52,835 nt of DNA from Pseudonocardia sp. KRD291 (GCF_019263595.1 NZ_JADQDD010000008.1:1-52835), one strand, 5' to 3'. Shown: positions 31,766 to 40,253, counted from the stretch's first letter. Notes: generated by a model not told the origin, from the sequence alone. Numbers and translations: made by a program.

Positions 31766-32629
31766 TCAGGCGTCCTCCGGCAGGCCGGGCCGATCCTCGA
31801 CCAGCGGTTCGCCGTCGGGCTCCTCGTCCGCCATCCGGGACCGCAGATGCTCGATCGTCCGGCTCAGCAGCCGGGACACGTGCATCTGCGACACCCCGAC
31901 CTGCTCGGCGATACGGGTCTGGGTCTGCTCGCCGTAGAAGCGCAGCAACAGGATCGTGCGCTCGCGCTCGGGGAGCTCGTTGATCAGGCTCCGCAGCGTG
32001 CCGCGCTGCTCGACGACGTCGAGCGCCTCGTCCTCGACGCCGAGCCGGTCCCCCAGGCTCGGCCCGTCCTCGGCGAACGGCACGTCCAGCGAGTGCGCCT
32101 GGTAGGACTCCAGCGCGGCCAGCGTGTCGACCACCTCGCCGACCGGCACGCCGATCTCCTCGGCCAGCTCGGTCGGGCGCGGTGCGCGGCCCAGCTGCTG
32201 GGTCAGCACGTCGGTGGCCTTGCGCACGCGGACGCTGAGCTCCTTGAGGTCGCGCGGAACCCGCATCGCCCACGTGTGATCGCGCAGGTAGCGCAACATC
32301 TCGCCGCGGACGCTGGGCACCAGGTAGGCCAGCGGCCCACCTCGGGCCGACTCCGGGTCGTACCGGTCGATCGCCTTGATCAGGCCGACGATGCCGGCCT
32401 GCTCCACGTCCTCCGGCGAGTGCGTCCCGACGCCGTAGCGCCGCGACAGGTTGTGCACCAGCGGCAGGAACTCGCGGATCAGCCGGTCCCGGCGCTCCTC
32501 GCGGCCCGGGTCGCCGACCCGGCTCTGCGCGTGCAGGCGCAGGTCGGGCTCGAGGTCGTCGTAGCCGTTGCGCCCGTCGCGGTGCCCGGCCCGGGTCGGG
32601 TGGGTCATGGGCGACGTGGTGGCCGTCAT
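31766..32629 (-). CDS. sigF: RNA polymerase sigma factor, SigB/SigF/SigG (group 3) family
   Basis: 287 aa. Region 2: RDRLIREFLPLVHNLSRRYG, SPEDVEQAGIVGLIKAIDRY, LAYLVPSVRGEMLRYLRDHT; region 3 around RVPRDLKELSVRVRKATDVL and LGRAPRPTELAEEIGVPVGE; region 4: LINELPERERTILLLRFYGE then QTQTRIAEQVGVSQMHVSRL. This is the group that reads GTTT / GGGTA promoters and is controlled by anti-sigma kinases and STAS antagonists. No anti-sigma gene is directly adjacent, although in many actinobacteria one precedes it. Its likely targets are the many matching promoters in this window. Start may be eight codons later. Confidence 0.92.
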   Translation of the reverse strand: MTATTSPMTHPTRAGHRDGRNGYDDLEPDLRLHAQSRVGDPGREERRDRLIREFLPLVHNLSRRYGVGTHSPEDVEQAGIVGLIKAIDRYDPESARGGPLAYLVPSVRGEMLRYLRDHTWAMRVPRDLKELSVRVRKATDVLTQQLGRAPRPTELAEEIGVPVGEVVDTLAALESYQAHSLDVPFAEDGPSLGDRLGVEDEALDVVEQRGTLRSLINELPERERTILLLRFYGEQTQTRIAEQVGVSQMHVSRLLSRTIEHLRSRMADEEPDGEPLVEDRPGLPEDA

Positions 32630-32708
32630 CGCCGTACCTGCCGGTCGGCGTTCTGCTCAGGGATCAGGGGCACGATGCACTCCCAGGGTATCGAGGCCAG
32701 AGGCTTCA

Positions 32709-32733
32709 GTACCGGAGCGCTGGGTGGTTCAAC
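32709..32733 (-). promoter_or_regulatory. Weak SigF-like promoter candidate upstream of sigF
   Basis: GTTG, 15-base spacer, CGGTAC (two mismatches). Would fit autoregulation, a common feature of the family, but the match is poor. The rest of 32630-32854 (225 bases) shows nothing else I can name. Confidence 0.2.
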
Positions 32734-32854
32734 GCGTCCTCGCCGCACACGACGGTGCGGGTCGCCTTCGACGGTAGTAGGCGCGGATCAGGTCCACAAC
32801 CGCGGATGCCGGGTCACCGCATTCCGCGCCCGGGTACCGGCCCGTCACCGCAGG

Positions 32855-33856
32855 TCAGCCGCCACCGTGTCGCGCGAGGACCGCCTCGACGTGCTCGCGG
32901 ACCTGGCGGCGCACCGACTCGGCGTCGGCGCCCGGCCCGGCGGCGTAGGTGACCGGTCGCGGACGGCGGTCGTGCCAGAGCAGGCCGGTGCTCGTCACGC
33001 CCTCCGGCGCACCGCCGAGCCAGACGATCGTGTCCGCGCCCTCCTCCGGCGTCCGGATGACCGGCCGGGTCAACGCCCGGAACACCGGCATCCAGCTGCG
33101 CACTCCCTTCGTGTCGGCCCATCCGGGGTGCATCGCGTGTACGTGGACCTCGGGACCGAAGCGCTGCGCCTGGTACGCGGTGATGTCGAGCAGCGCCCGC
33201 TTGGTCCGGGCGTAGATCTTCTTCGGGCCGTAGTCGTCGCGCGCGGACTCGACGTCCCCGTCCGGGACCCGCTGCCCGTACTGCCCGCCGGACGTCACGT
33301 TGATCACCCGCGCGGGTGCGGTACGGCCCATAAGCGGTGCGAGCCCCTCGGTCAGCACCCAGGGGGCGACGACGTGTGTGGCGAAGGCGAGCTCGACGCC
33401 GTCGACCGAGTGCGTGCGCTCGTCGGGCATCACGCCGGCGTTGTTCACCAGCACGTCGAGGCGCTCCTCCTGCTCGTGCACCCGCCCGACGATCGCGCGC
33501 AGCGCCGCGACGGAGCTGACGTCGCACGCCACCGGGCGCACGTCGCCGCCGCCGGCCGCGGCGCGTGCGGCGTCGGCGGCCTCGGTGGCCCGCCCGTCGT
33601 CGCGGCCCAGGGCCCGTACCGACGCGCCGAGCCGGGCGAAGCCGGCCGCCGCGGCCAGGCCGAGTCCGGACCCGGCGCCGGTCACCAGCACCACCTTGCC
33701 GTCCATCCGGGGCGGGTCGGCGGGCCAGCCCGGCAGCAGGCGCCGCAGGGCCAGGCCCGGCCGCCCGTACCCCAGCACCAGCGACCGGTCCAGCACCGTG
33801 TCCACGGTCGAGGCCACCCTCGATGCCGTCGTCGGCGCGGTCGTCGAATCAGTCAT
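32855..33856 (-). CDS. SDR-family oxidoreductase (dehydrogenase/reductase 12-like)
   Basis: 333 aa. A 50-residue N-terminal extension (VLDRSLVLGYGRPGLALRRL) precedes the Rossmann motif VVLVTGAGSGLGLAAAAGFA. Then NNAGVMPDERTHSVDGVELA, INVTSGGQYGQRVPDGDVES, the catalytic YARTKRALLDITAYQAQRF (YxxxK) and HAMHPGWADTKGVRSWMP. This layout matches the DHRS12-like group, whose substrates are unknown. A SigF-type promoter whose -10 lies 8 bases before the ATG overlaps the 3' end of the upstream hydrolase gene, so the gene has its own stress promoter. Confidence 0.88.
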   Translation of the reverse strand: MTDSTTAPTTASRVASTVDTVLDRSLVLGYGRPGLALRRLLPGWPADPPRMDGKVVLVTGAGSGLGLAAAAGFARLGASVRALGRDDGRATEAADAARAAAGGGDVRPVACDVSSVAALRAIVGRVHEQEERLDVLVNNAGVMPDERTHSVDGVELAFATHVVAPWVLTEGLAPLMGRTAPARVINVTSGGQYGQRVPDGDVESARDDYGPKKIYARTKRALLDITAYQAQRFGPEVHVHAMHPGWADTKGVRSWMPVFRALTRPVIRTPEEGADTIVWLGGAPEGVTSTGLLWHDRRPRPVTYAAGPGADAESVRRQVREHVEAVLARHGGG

Positions 33857-33864
33857 GGTGGCGC

Positions 33865-33889
33865 GTTCCCGTGTGGGACCCGCTCACAC
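33865..33889 (-). promoter_or_regulatory. SigF/SigB-type promoter for the SDR at 32855
   Basis: GTGT, 15-base spacer, GGGAAC; -10 ends 8 bases before the ATG at 33856. Overlaps the stop region of the gene at 33884. Confidence 0.5.
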
Positions 33890-35908
33890 ACAGTCCCGCG
33901 CGATGCTGTCCGACCAGTTCAGCGACAGCACCCGCTCCGCGCCGTGGTAGGCGTCCAGCTCGGCGTGCAGGTGGAAGTCGTGCGCGTCGGAGGTCATCAC
34001 GGTACGGGTCACCGCGGAGGCGTCCCAGTCGCCGCGGCTCAGCCGTACCCGCGAGACGACCTCGCCGCGCACCGAGTCGAACGCGTCGCCGCGGCAGCTG
34101 TAGCGCTCCTCCACCCGCTCGTCGACCTCGAGGTCGATGTCGTCGAGCCGGTAGCCGCCGGGGTCCTTCACCACGTGCAGCTCGGAGACGTAGTCGACCA
34201 GGTCCCGGGTGACCTGCCAGCGCTGCTCCCCCGGCCGGGTCTGCGTCGTGGCCGGCGGCGGCGTGCCCTCGGGCGCGTCGAACGGCCGCACCGGGGCCTC
34301 GTCCGGGTCCCCGGTACGGCGCAACGGCAGGCTCAAGGTGCTCTGCCCGGTCACCACCGACAGGCACACCGGCTCGGGCGGGGTCCAGGCCAGCGGCCAG
34401 TACGAGGTCGAGAGCGACAACCGGATCCGGTGTCCGGCCGGGAAGTGCTGCGCCACACCGTTGAGCCCGACCCGCACCCGGTAGCGCCGCCCGGGCTCCA
34501 GCGGCGCCGGCTCGGCGTCGGAGTCGCGGTGGGTCAGGTTGAGCAGGCCGTAGGTCACGCGGGTGGCCCGCCCGTCCGGTGCCACGTCGGACAGGCGCGC
34601 GGCGACCATCGCGACCGGCCGGTCCACCGAGCACTCCAGTTCGAGCTCCGGGGCACCGAGGATCTCGTGCGACTCGGTCAGCACGTCGCTGTCGAAGACC
34701 AGCGACCCGCCGTCCTCCTCGCGCTGGTCGTAGGGCAGGTCCGGCGGCGCGTTGTAGGAGCACCACTTGCCGGCGAACTGCCCGACCGACAGCGGCGAGG
34801 ACACGGTCAGCTCCGCCTCGTCGGCGCGTTCGTCGCGGTCACCGAGCTTGGTCGGCAGCAGCGGGAACGCGACCGTGTCGACGTGCGGCGACGGCCAGGA
34901 CGGTTCACCCACCCAGCGGCCCGGACGGTCCTCGTAGGCCGTCGACGGCGGCACGGTGTCCTGCATGAACGTGCGCAGCATCGGCTCGTCCATGATCCCG
35001 TTGTCGGTGTCCTTGAGCCAGCGGTCCCACCACCGGACGAGCTCCTGCAGGAACCCGACCGCGGGGCCCGGCTCGCCCATGTGCGGGTACTTGTGCGACC
35101 ACGGGCCGATCAGGCCCTTGCGCGGCACGTCGAGGCGCTCCATCAGCCGGAACACCGAGTTCGAGTACCCGTCGGCCCAGCCGCTCACGGCCAGCACCGG
35201 GCACTGCACCGCCGAGTAGTCCTCGCAGATCGAGCCGTGCCGCCAGTAGTCGTCACGGCGCTGGTGGCGCAGCCACTTCTGCACCCACAGGCCGCTCTCC
35301 CGCATCCGCTCCAGCCACATCTCCTTCCAGCGGTCCCCGACCAGCGCGGGGTCCGGTGGGCAGGAGTTGAACGAGAACATCGTCGAGGCCCAGGACAGGT
35401 TGTCCCCGAGCAGGCAGCCGCCCATGTAGTGCACGTCGTCGGCGTAGCGGTCGTCGGTCGAGCACACGGTCGCGATCGCGCCCAGGCTCTCCGGGCGCCG
35501 CGCGGCCACCTGCAGCGCGTTGAACCCGCCCCAGGAGATCCCCATCATCCCGGTCCGGCCGCTGCACCAGGGCTGCGCGGCCAGCCAGGCGAGGACCTCC
35601 TCGGCGTCGACGAGCTCCTGCTCGAGGTACTCGTCGGTGAGCACGCCGTCGGACTCGCCGCTGCCGCGCAGGTCCACCCGCACCGCGGCGTAGCCGTGCC
35701 CGGCCAGGTAGGGATGGTGCATCGCGTCGCGCGGCGCGGTGTGGTCGCGCTTGCGGTACGGGATGAACTCGAGCACCGCCGGTACCGGGCCCGCCAGGGA
35801 CTCGTCCGGACGCCAGATCCGCGCGGCCAGCCGCGTGCCGTCGGAGAGCGGGATCATGGTGTGTTCTGTCTCGTGGACCTCGTACGGCATCGACGTCACC
35901 GTGCGCAC
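33884..35908 (-). CDS. CocE/NonD-family hydrolase (S15 X-Pro dipeptidyl-peptidase-like)
   Basis: 674 aa from a GTG preceded by GAGGAGG at 8 bases. Alpha/beta-hydrolase domain: AVLEFIPYRKRDHTAPRDAM, VRVDLRGSGESDGVLTDEYL, nucleophile Ser125 in GMMGISWGGFNALQ, PVLAVSGWADGYSNSV for the acid region and GPWSHKYPHMGEPGP with the catalytic His. The C-terminal part is the X-Pro dipeptidyl-peptidase jelly-roll (PDLPYDQREEDGGSLVFDSD ... HFPAGHRIRLSLSTSYWPL). Members hydrolyse esters or peptides; no signal peptide is seen. It follows an ATP-grasp ligase by 69 bases that contain a hairpin. Substrate unknown. Confidence 0.9.
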   Translation of the reverse strand: MRTVTSMPYEVHETEHTMIPLSDGTRLAARIWRPDESLAGPVPAVLEFIPYRKRDHTAPRDAMHHPYLAGHGYAAVRVDLRGSGESDGVLTDEYLEQELVDAEEVLAWLAAQPWCSGRTGMMGISWGGFNALQVAARRPESLGAIATVCSTDDRYADDVHYMGGCLLGDNLSWASTMFSFNSCPPDPALVGDRWKEMWLERMRESGLWVQKWLRHQRRDDYWRHGSICEDYSAVQCPVLAVSGWADGYSNSVFRLMERLDVPRKGLIGPWSHKYPHMGEPGPAVGFLQELVRWWDRWLKDTDNGIMDEPMLRTFMQDTVPPSTAYEDRPGRWVGEPSWPSPHVDTVAFPLLPTKLGDRDERADEAELTVSSPLSVGQFAGKWCSYNAPPDLPYDQREEDGGSLVFDSDVLTESHEILGAPELELECSVDRPVAMVAARLSDVAPDGRATRVTYGLLNLTHRDSDAEPAPLEPGRRYRVRVGLNGVAQHFPAGHRIRLSLSTSYWPLAWTPPEPVCLSVVTGQSTLSLPLRRTGDPDEAPVRPFDAPEGTPPPATTQTRPGEQRWQVTRDLVDYVSELHVVKDPGGYRLDDIDLEVDERVEERYSCRGDAFDSVRGEVVSRVRLSRGDWDASAVTRTVMTSDAHDFHLHAELDAYHGAERVLSLNWSDSIARDCV

Positions 35909-35933
35909 GGTCTCGACCTCCTCACTCGGGGTC

Positions 35934-35973
35934 GTGCGCGGACGCCGCCGCCGGGGCAGCGACGTCCGCGCAC
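35934..35973 (-). terminator. 11-bp hairpin between the ATP-grasp and hydrolase genes
   Basis: GTGCGCGGACG and CGTCCGCGCAC arms with an 18-base loop, 4 bases after the ATP-grasp stop. It may partly terminate or stabilise the upstream mRNA and so lower hydrolase expression. Confidence 0.55.
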
Positions 35974-35977
35974 GGGA

Positions 35978-37279
35978 TCACTCGAACCGGAACGTGAGCA
36001 TCTCGGCGCAGCGGTCGAACTTGTCGGACAGCTCGGCCTCGTCCGCGCCGCCGATGTAGATGTTCGCGATCTTGTAGCTGTAGCTGTCCTGGTCGGGCAG
36101 CTCGCTGAGCCGCTCGCCCTCGGACACGATGACATCCACGGTCACCCCGGGCACGGCGGACTCCACGGCCGCGACCTCCTCGGCGGTCGGGACCCGCGTC
36201 GCCCGGCCGTCGGAGAGGCGGCGCAGGAACCACTTGGCCGCCATCGCGTGCGGGCCCTGCCGGTGCGGCATGTGCGGGTCCCGGCCCAGCGCGAGCTCGA
36301 GCATCGCGCGGTGGTTGGCGGCCCCGTCGACGTTCGCGAACAGCTCGGCGTGCGACTGCGAGTGCCGCGGGTTGACCTCGAGCACCCGGATCCGGTCGGC
36401 GTCGGAGTCCCAGAAGAACTCGATGTTGAACGTGGTGTTGTCCAGGCCGACCTGGCGCACGATCCGCCGGGAGACCTCGGCCATCCGCTCGGCCGCGGCC
36501 TCCGGAAGGGACGACGGGTACTGGAACCGGTCCTGGCTCGGCACGTCGTCGCGGTTGACGGTGTCCACGACACCGAAGATGTGCACCTCGTCGCCGCGCA
36601 CGTAGCCCTCGAGAGTGACCTGCTGGCCCTGCATCGTCTCCTCGACCAGGCAGGCGCGCCCACCCGCCTCGGCCAGCTCCGGTGGCAGGTCGAGCCGGTT
36701 GAGGATCACCTCGAACGGCTCCCCGACCCGGCCGATCTTCTCGCTGATCTCGGCCAGGGCGTCCCGGAACTGGTCCTCGTCCTCGACCCCGAACGCCAGG
36801 TCGGAGGAGAACGACTTCACCGGCTTGACCCACATCGGGTAGCGGAGCCCCTCCGGCGGCTGCTTGTCGCCGTCGGGGTCGACCAGCCCGAACGCCGGGT
36901 ACTCGTCGATCACCTTCTGCTGCTCGAGCCGGCTCCAGTACTTGTGCTCGCACTTGATGACCGACTCGAGGCTCGCGCAGTGCGTCCGGGCGTGCGAGCA
37001 CAGCAGCGGCACCATCGTGCTGACCGGGAAGTCCCAGAACCCGATGACCGCGTCCACCGTGCCGTCGAACGCGTCCAGCTCGGCCTTCGCCTTGTCCAGC
37101 AGCTCCTGTACCGGGATCTCGTCGCCGTACTGGAGCTCCTCGATCGTGAGCAGCGGGTGGAACCGGTAGTTCTCGGCGTCCGGCAGTGCCTCCAGCACCT
37201 CCCGGTTGTGATCATCCAGGCCCAGCACGAACACCTGGGCGACTCGCGACGACTCGGACAACGTGTGTTCACTCCTCAT
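35978..37279 (-). CDS. ATP-grasp domain protein (carboxylate-amine ligase type)
   Basis: 433 aa from the ATG reading MRSEHTLSES. N-terminal pre-ATP-grasp domain VFVLGLDDHNREVLEALPDA, then the ATP-grasp core: HKYWSRLEQQKVIDEYPAFG, YPMWVKPVKSFSSDLAFGVE, ACLVEETMQGQQVTLEGYVR, GLDNTTFNIEFFWDSDADRI and VLEVNPRHSQSH with the Mg-binding E..NPR. A C-terminal AMAAKWFLRRLSDGRATRVP domain follows. Such enzymes join a carboxylate to an amine through an acyl phosphate. Together with the downstream peptidase/esterase this looks like a make-and-break pair. Substrates cannot be assigned. Confidence 0.88.
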   Translation of the reverse strand: MRSEHTLSESSRVAQVFVLGLDDHNREVLEALPDAENYRFHPLLTIEELQYGDEIPVQELLDKAKAELDAFDGTVDAVIGFWDFPVSTMVPLLCSHARTHCASLESVIKCEHKYWSRLEQQKVIDEYPAFGLVDPDGDKQPPEGLRYPMWVKPVKSFSSDLAFGVEDEDQFRDALAEISEKIGRVGEPFEVILNRLDLPPELAEAGGRACLVEETMQGQQVTLEGYVRGDEVHIFGVVDTVNRDDVPSQDRFQYPSSLPEAAAERMAEVSRRIVRQVGLDNTTFNIEFFWDSDADRIRVLEVNPRHSQSHAELFANVDGAANHRAMLELALGRDPHMPHRQGPHAMAAKWFLRRLSDGRATRVPTAEEVAAVESAVPGVTVDVIVSEGERLSELPDQDSYSYKIANIYIGGADEAELSDKFDRCAEMLTFRFE

Positions 37280-37315
37280 GTGGTCACTGACGACGATGTG
37301 GCCTCGTTCAGGGGC

Positions 37316-37340
37316 ATGCCCGGGCTCGCAGCGGGTAAAC
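37316..37340 (-). promoter_or_regulatory. SigF/SigB-type promoter for the ATP-grasp/hydrolase unit
   Basis: GTTT, 15-base spacer, GGGCAT (one mismatch); -10 ends 36 bases before the ATG at 37279. Confidence 0.5.
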
Positions 37341-37403
37341 ACCCCCGGTTCCGCGGTAACTGCCGCGCACCGTGACGACCGCCACCGACCGCAGGAGCGC
37401 TCC

Positions 37404-37790
37404 GTGACCGACGCCGTGTCCAACTCCGTGAGGGCCGCACCGGACGACCTGGTGGACGCGCACCGCACCGCCTGCGACCGTCTCGACCGGGCGGTGACCG
37501 ACCCGCACGTGCCGGACCGGTCCGCACTCATGGCCACGCTGATCGAGGAGATCGTCGAGCTCACGGTGGCCAAGGAGATGCACCTCTACCCGGCGGCCCG
37601 CCGGTCACTGCCCGACGGTGACCGGCTGGTCGAGCGCGGCATCGAGGACCACGAGCAGCTCGAACGGATCGTGCGCCGGATCGAGGCCGCGGGCACCGCC
37701 GAGCCTGCGGCGGCGCGCGACCTGGTCTGCGCGCTGCGCCGGCACCTCGAATGGGAGGACCGCGTCCTGCTACCGCGGCGGCGTACGTGA
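37404..37790 (+). CDS. Hemerythrin HHE domain protein
   Basis: 128 aa from a GTG with a GGAGCG site. A four-helix bundle with spaced His and Glu ligands: DDLVDAHRTACDRLDRAV, LIEEIVELTVAKEMHLYPAA, IEDHEQLERIVRRIE and ALRRHLEWEDRVLLPRRR, the H...E-x-x-H...H-x-x-x-E...H pattern of haemerythrin-like non-haem di-iron proteins. Such proteins bind O2, NO or act in redox stress responses. Stop overlaps the next gene (GTGA), coupling it to the MEDS-HATPase signalling protein, so the di-iron protein may feed a signal into it. Confidence 0.85.
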   Translation: MTDAVSNSVRAAPDDLVDAHRTACDRLDRAVTDPHVPDRSALMATLIEEIVELTVAKEMHLYPAARRSLPDGDRLVERGIEDHEQLERIVRRIEAAGTAEPAAARDLVCALRRHLEWEDRVLLPRRRT

Positions 37791-38788
37791 GCCGCAGCCC
37801 GGTGACGGCGGGCGGCGGCCTGACGCACGAGGCGGCGTTGTTCCGCAGCGACGACGAGATGCTCGACATGACCGCGTCGTTCCTGCGCGACGGGCTCGCC
37901 GCCGGGGAGGCGGGTCTGGTCGCGGTCGCAGACGACGTCGCCGCCTCGTTGCGCCGGGAGCTGTCCGACGCGCCGATCGTGTTCTTCCCGGCCCCGCGCA
38001 GCGCGGGCAACCCGACGGCCGCCATCGCCGGCTACCGCGAGGCGCTCGCCGCGCAGCGTGACGCCGGGGCGGCACGGGTGCGGATCGTCGGCGAGGTACC
38101 GCACCCGGGCCGTCCCGGTGCTGCGGCCCCGGCCGGGGCCGGCACGTCCTTCGACGGCGGCCTCGGTGCGCCACACCCCTCGGCGTGGGACTGGTGGTCA
38201 CGTTACGAAGCAGCATCCGGGCACATCCTCGGTGACTTCGACGCGTGGTCGATGTGTCCCTACGACCTGCGCACCACCCCGTCCGACGTGGTCGACGACG
38301 TCCTCGCGACGCACCCGTACCTCAGTGACGGCCGGAGCCGGCACCGCCGCAACCCCGACGTGCTCCCGGCCGAGGAGTTCCTGGCCCGGCCGCGACCTCC
38401 GGCCGGGCACCCGCTCGAGGACGGGCCGGCGCACCAGGACCTGCTCGACCCGACGCCCGCCGCGGCGCGCACCGCGGCCCGCTACCTCACCGCCCACCTG
38501 CCGCCGCACCGGGTGGAGGCGTTCGTGTTCGGCCTCAGCGAGGCCGTGTCCAACGCGTTCCTGCACGGGGTCCCGCCGGTACGGGTCCGGCTCTGGTCCG
38601 GACGCGGGCACGCGGTGGCCGCGGTGACCGACACCGGGCCCGGGCCGAGCAGCCCGTTCGCGGGGCTGCTGCCGGACCCGACGGCACTGAGCGGCGGTCT
38701 CGGGCTGTGGACGACGATGCAGGTGTGCCCGTACGTGACGTTCGAGCACTCACCGGAGGGGTTCACGCTGCGGGTCGCCACCGGCTGA
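37787..38788 (+). CDS. MEDS sensor domain plus HATPase anti-sigma kinase-like protein
   Basis: 333 aa, GTG overlapping the hemerythrin stop. Residues 1-200 are a MEDS domain (DcmR-type sensory: HEAALFRSDDEMLDMTASFL, DGLAAGEAGLVAVADDVAAS, WDWWSRYEAASGHILGDFDA, WSMCPYDLRTTPSDVVDD). Residues 225-333 are a HATPase_c_2 serine kinase domain like RsbW/SpoIIAB: FGLSEAVSNAFLHG (N box), VTDTGPGP (G1), SGGLGLWTTMQ (G2). Such proteins phosphorylate STAS antagonists or sequester sigma factors. Three STAS genes and a SigF-type gene are in the window. The tail at 38789-38840 contains nothing notable. Confidence 0.88.
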   Translation: MSRSPVTAGGGLTHEAALFRSDDEMLDMTASFLRDGLAAGEAGLVAVADDVAASLRRELSDAPIVFFPAPRSAGNPTAAIAGYREALAAQRDAGAARVRIVGEVPHPGRPGAAAPAGAGTSFDGGLGAPHPSAWDWWSRYEAASGHILGDFDAWSMCPYDLRTTPSDVVDDVLATHPYLSDGRSRHRRNPDVLPAEEFLARPRPPAGHPLEDGPAHQDLLDPTPAAARTAARYLTAHLPPHRVEAFVFGLSEAVSNAFLHGVPPVRVRLWSGRGHAVAAVTDTGPGPSSPFAGLLPDPTALSGGLGLWTTMQVCPYVTFEHSPEGFTLRVATG

Positions 38789-38840
38789 CGGGCGGCGGGT
38801 GCGCGGCAGGAACCCTGGGGCGCGACGGCGCCCGACCGGA

Positions 38841-39320
38841 CTACCCGCGACCGCCCGGCCCGTCCTGCGCGGCGACGAGGCCGGGCTGCGTGGCGACGAG
38901 GCCGGGCTGCGTGGCGATGCGGAGCTCCCGGCCCGCCCGGCACAGGCGCAGGACCCGCTCGGTCATGCTGGCGGCTTCGACGACGACGAGCATCTCCACG
39001 CCGTTCTCGCGCGCCGCATGCCCGGCCTCGATCAGGACCTGCACCCCGCGGGCGTCGCAGAAGGTCACCTGCCGCAGGTCGAGCACGAGCCGGGCGCAGC
39101 CCGTCCCGTGCCGGGCGACGTGCCTGGCCAGCGACGGAGCACTGAGCATGTCGATGTCGCCCCGGATCCGGATCTCCGCGGTTCCGCGGCGCGAACGGCG
39201 ACGGGACAACGTGAGCAGGTCGCCCGGGCGCTGCAGGACCTCGGGGCGGGGCTGGACCTCGGGGTGCTGCTCGATCGTCGTGTGGCACCCGATGTCGGCA
39301 GGCCGGGTGATGGGTTGCAT
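38841..39320 (-). CDS. STAS-domain protein lacking the phospho-acceptor residue
   Basis: 159 aa from the ATG reading MQPITRP with GGAG upstream. STAS domain around residues 45-135: TAEIRIRGDIDMLSAPSLAR, LVLDLRQVTFCDARGVQVLI, VVVEAASMTERVLRLC. At the site where SpoIIAA-type proteins have Ser or Thr before Gly this one has Arg (CDARG), so phosphorylation control as in the classic partner switch is unlikely. The C terminus holds a seven-residue repeat (ATQPGLV twice) encoded by a 21-bp tandem repeat. It lies downstream of the GAF-ANTAR gene at 39498 on the same strand. Confidence 0.78.
   Translation of the reverse strand: MQPITRPADIGCHTTIEQHPEVQPRPEVLQRPGDLLTLSRRRSRRGTAEIRIRGDIDMLSAPSLARHVARHGTGCARLVLDLRQVTFCDARGVQVLIEAGHAARENGVEMLVVVEAASMTERVLRLCRAGRELRIATQPGLVATQPGLVAAQDGPGGRG
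38866..38921. repeat. 2.5 copies of a 21-bp tandem repeat in the STAS gene
   Basis: Units begin at 38866, 38887 and 38908 (core GGCGACGAGGCCGGGC); adds heptapeptides in frame at the protein's C terminus. Confidence 0.8.
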
Positions 39321-39497
39321 GGCAATCGCTCCGGTCCGGATCCGGTCGGCCACGTCCGGACCGAGGGGTCCCGGGACGTCTGCCGACTGTCGGACGGGCG
39401 TGCTGTCGCTTCAACCGCTCCGTATCGTCCTCCACCATGGCGCGGCCGGCGCCGGTGCGCAAGTCCGCCCCTACCCTGCTCCGCGTGGCGTCGCCGG

Positions 39498-40253
39498 TCA
39501 GGACGACGCGGGCGACCGCGGATCGATGCCCGCACCGTGGGGCCCCCCGCCGGTCAGCCACTGCGCGACGTCGTAGAGCTTGAGGTTGGAGTCCTGCGAG
39601 CTGCGCACCAGCAGTTCGAAGGCCTCCTCCGCACCGAGGCCGAACCGCTCCATCAGGATCCCCTTGGCCTGCCCGATCACGTCCCGCGATCCCAGGGCCC
39701 GCTGCATGTGTTCCACCATCCGCGCCCCGTACACCGCCACCGCGACCTGGCTCGCGAACGCCGCACCCAGCGCACGGTCCACCTCACCGAACGCCGCACG
39801 CCGCCGCGAGTACAGGTTCATCGCACCCGGAGCCGCGTCCCGCGGCGCCATCGCGAACGACACCAGGCTCTGCACCCCCGCCCGCGTCGCCGCCGGGGCG
39901 AACCGCGGCCAACGACCGTGCTCCTCGACGAAGTCGTCGACCTGCACCACCGTCACCCCGCCCACCGACAATGCGGTCGCGCACGGGCCCTCCCCCAGCT
40001 CCGCCTGCAGCCGGTCCAGCTCCACGATCGCCGCGTCACTGGGCGCGCGGGTGGTCAACCGGCCGTCCTCGCGCATGGTGAACCCACCGAAGTCGGCACC
40101 GGGGACGTTCTGCACCGCCATGTCGACCAACGCACGCAGCGTCTGGTCCAGATCCCGCAGCCCACCCCGGCGGGTGACGCGCTCCGCGCCGTCGACCAGC
40201 ATCGCGGTCAACGCCGCCCACTCATCCGGATACACTGGCACTCCCACCACCAC
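39498..40253 (-). CDS. GAF-ANTAR domain regulator
   Basis: 251 aa from a GTG; later starts are possible. Residues 25-165 are a GAF domain (DLDQTLRALVDMAVQNVPGA, DRLQAELGEGPCATALSVGG, SFAMAPRDAAPGAMNLYSRR). Residues 180-240 form the ANTAR domain (HMQRALGSRDVIGQAKGILM then ERFGLGAEEAFELLVRSSQD, DVAQWLTGG). It is a close paralogue of the gene at 47311. Expected to act on mRNA leaders as an antiterminator in response to a ligand sensed by GAF. Followed on the same strand by a STAS gene, 177 bases away. Confidence 0.88.
   Translation of the reverse strand: MVVGVPVYPDEWAALTAMLVDGAERVTRRGGLRDLDQTLRALVDMAVQNVPGADFGGFTMREDGRLTTRAPSDAAIVELDRLQAELGEGPCATALSVGGVTVVQVDDFVEEHGRWPRFAPAATRAGVQSLVSFAMAPRDAAPGAMNLYSRRRAAFGEVDRALGAAFASQVAVAVYGARMVEHMQRALGSRDVIGQAKGILMERFGLGAEEAFELLVRSSQDSNLKLYDVAQWLTGGGPHGAGIDPRSPASS

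Noticed and set aside
31847..37375. Very long plus-strand open frame (over 1800 codons) opposite sigF, SDR, hydrolase and ATP-grasp genes
   Set aside because: It mirrors the minus-strand genes, is extremely rich in Arg/His/Val without any domain, and results from high GC removing stops.
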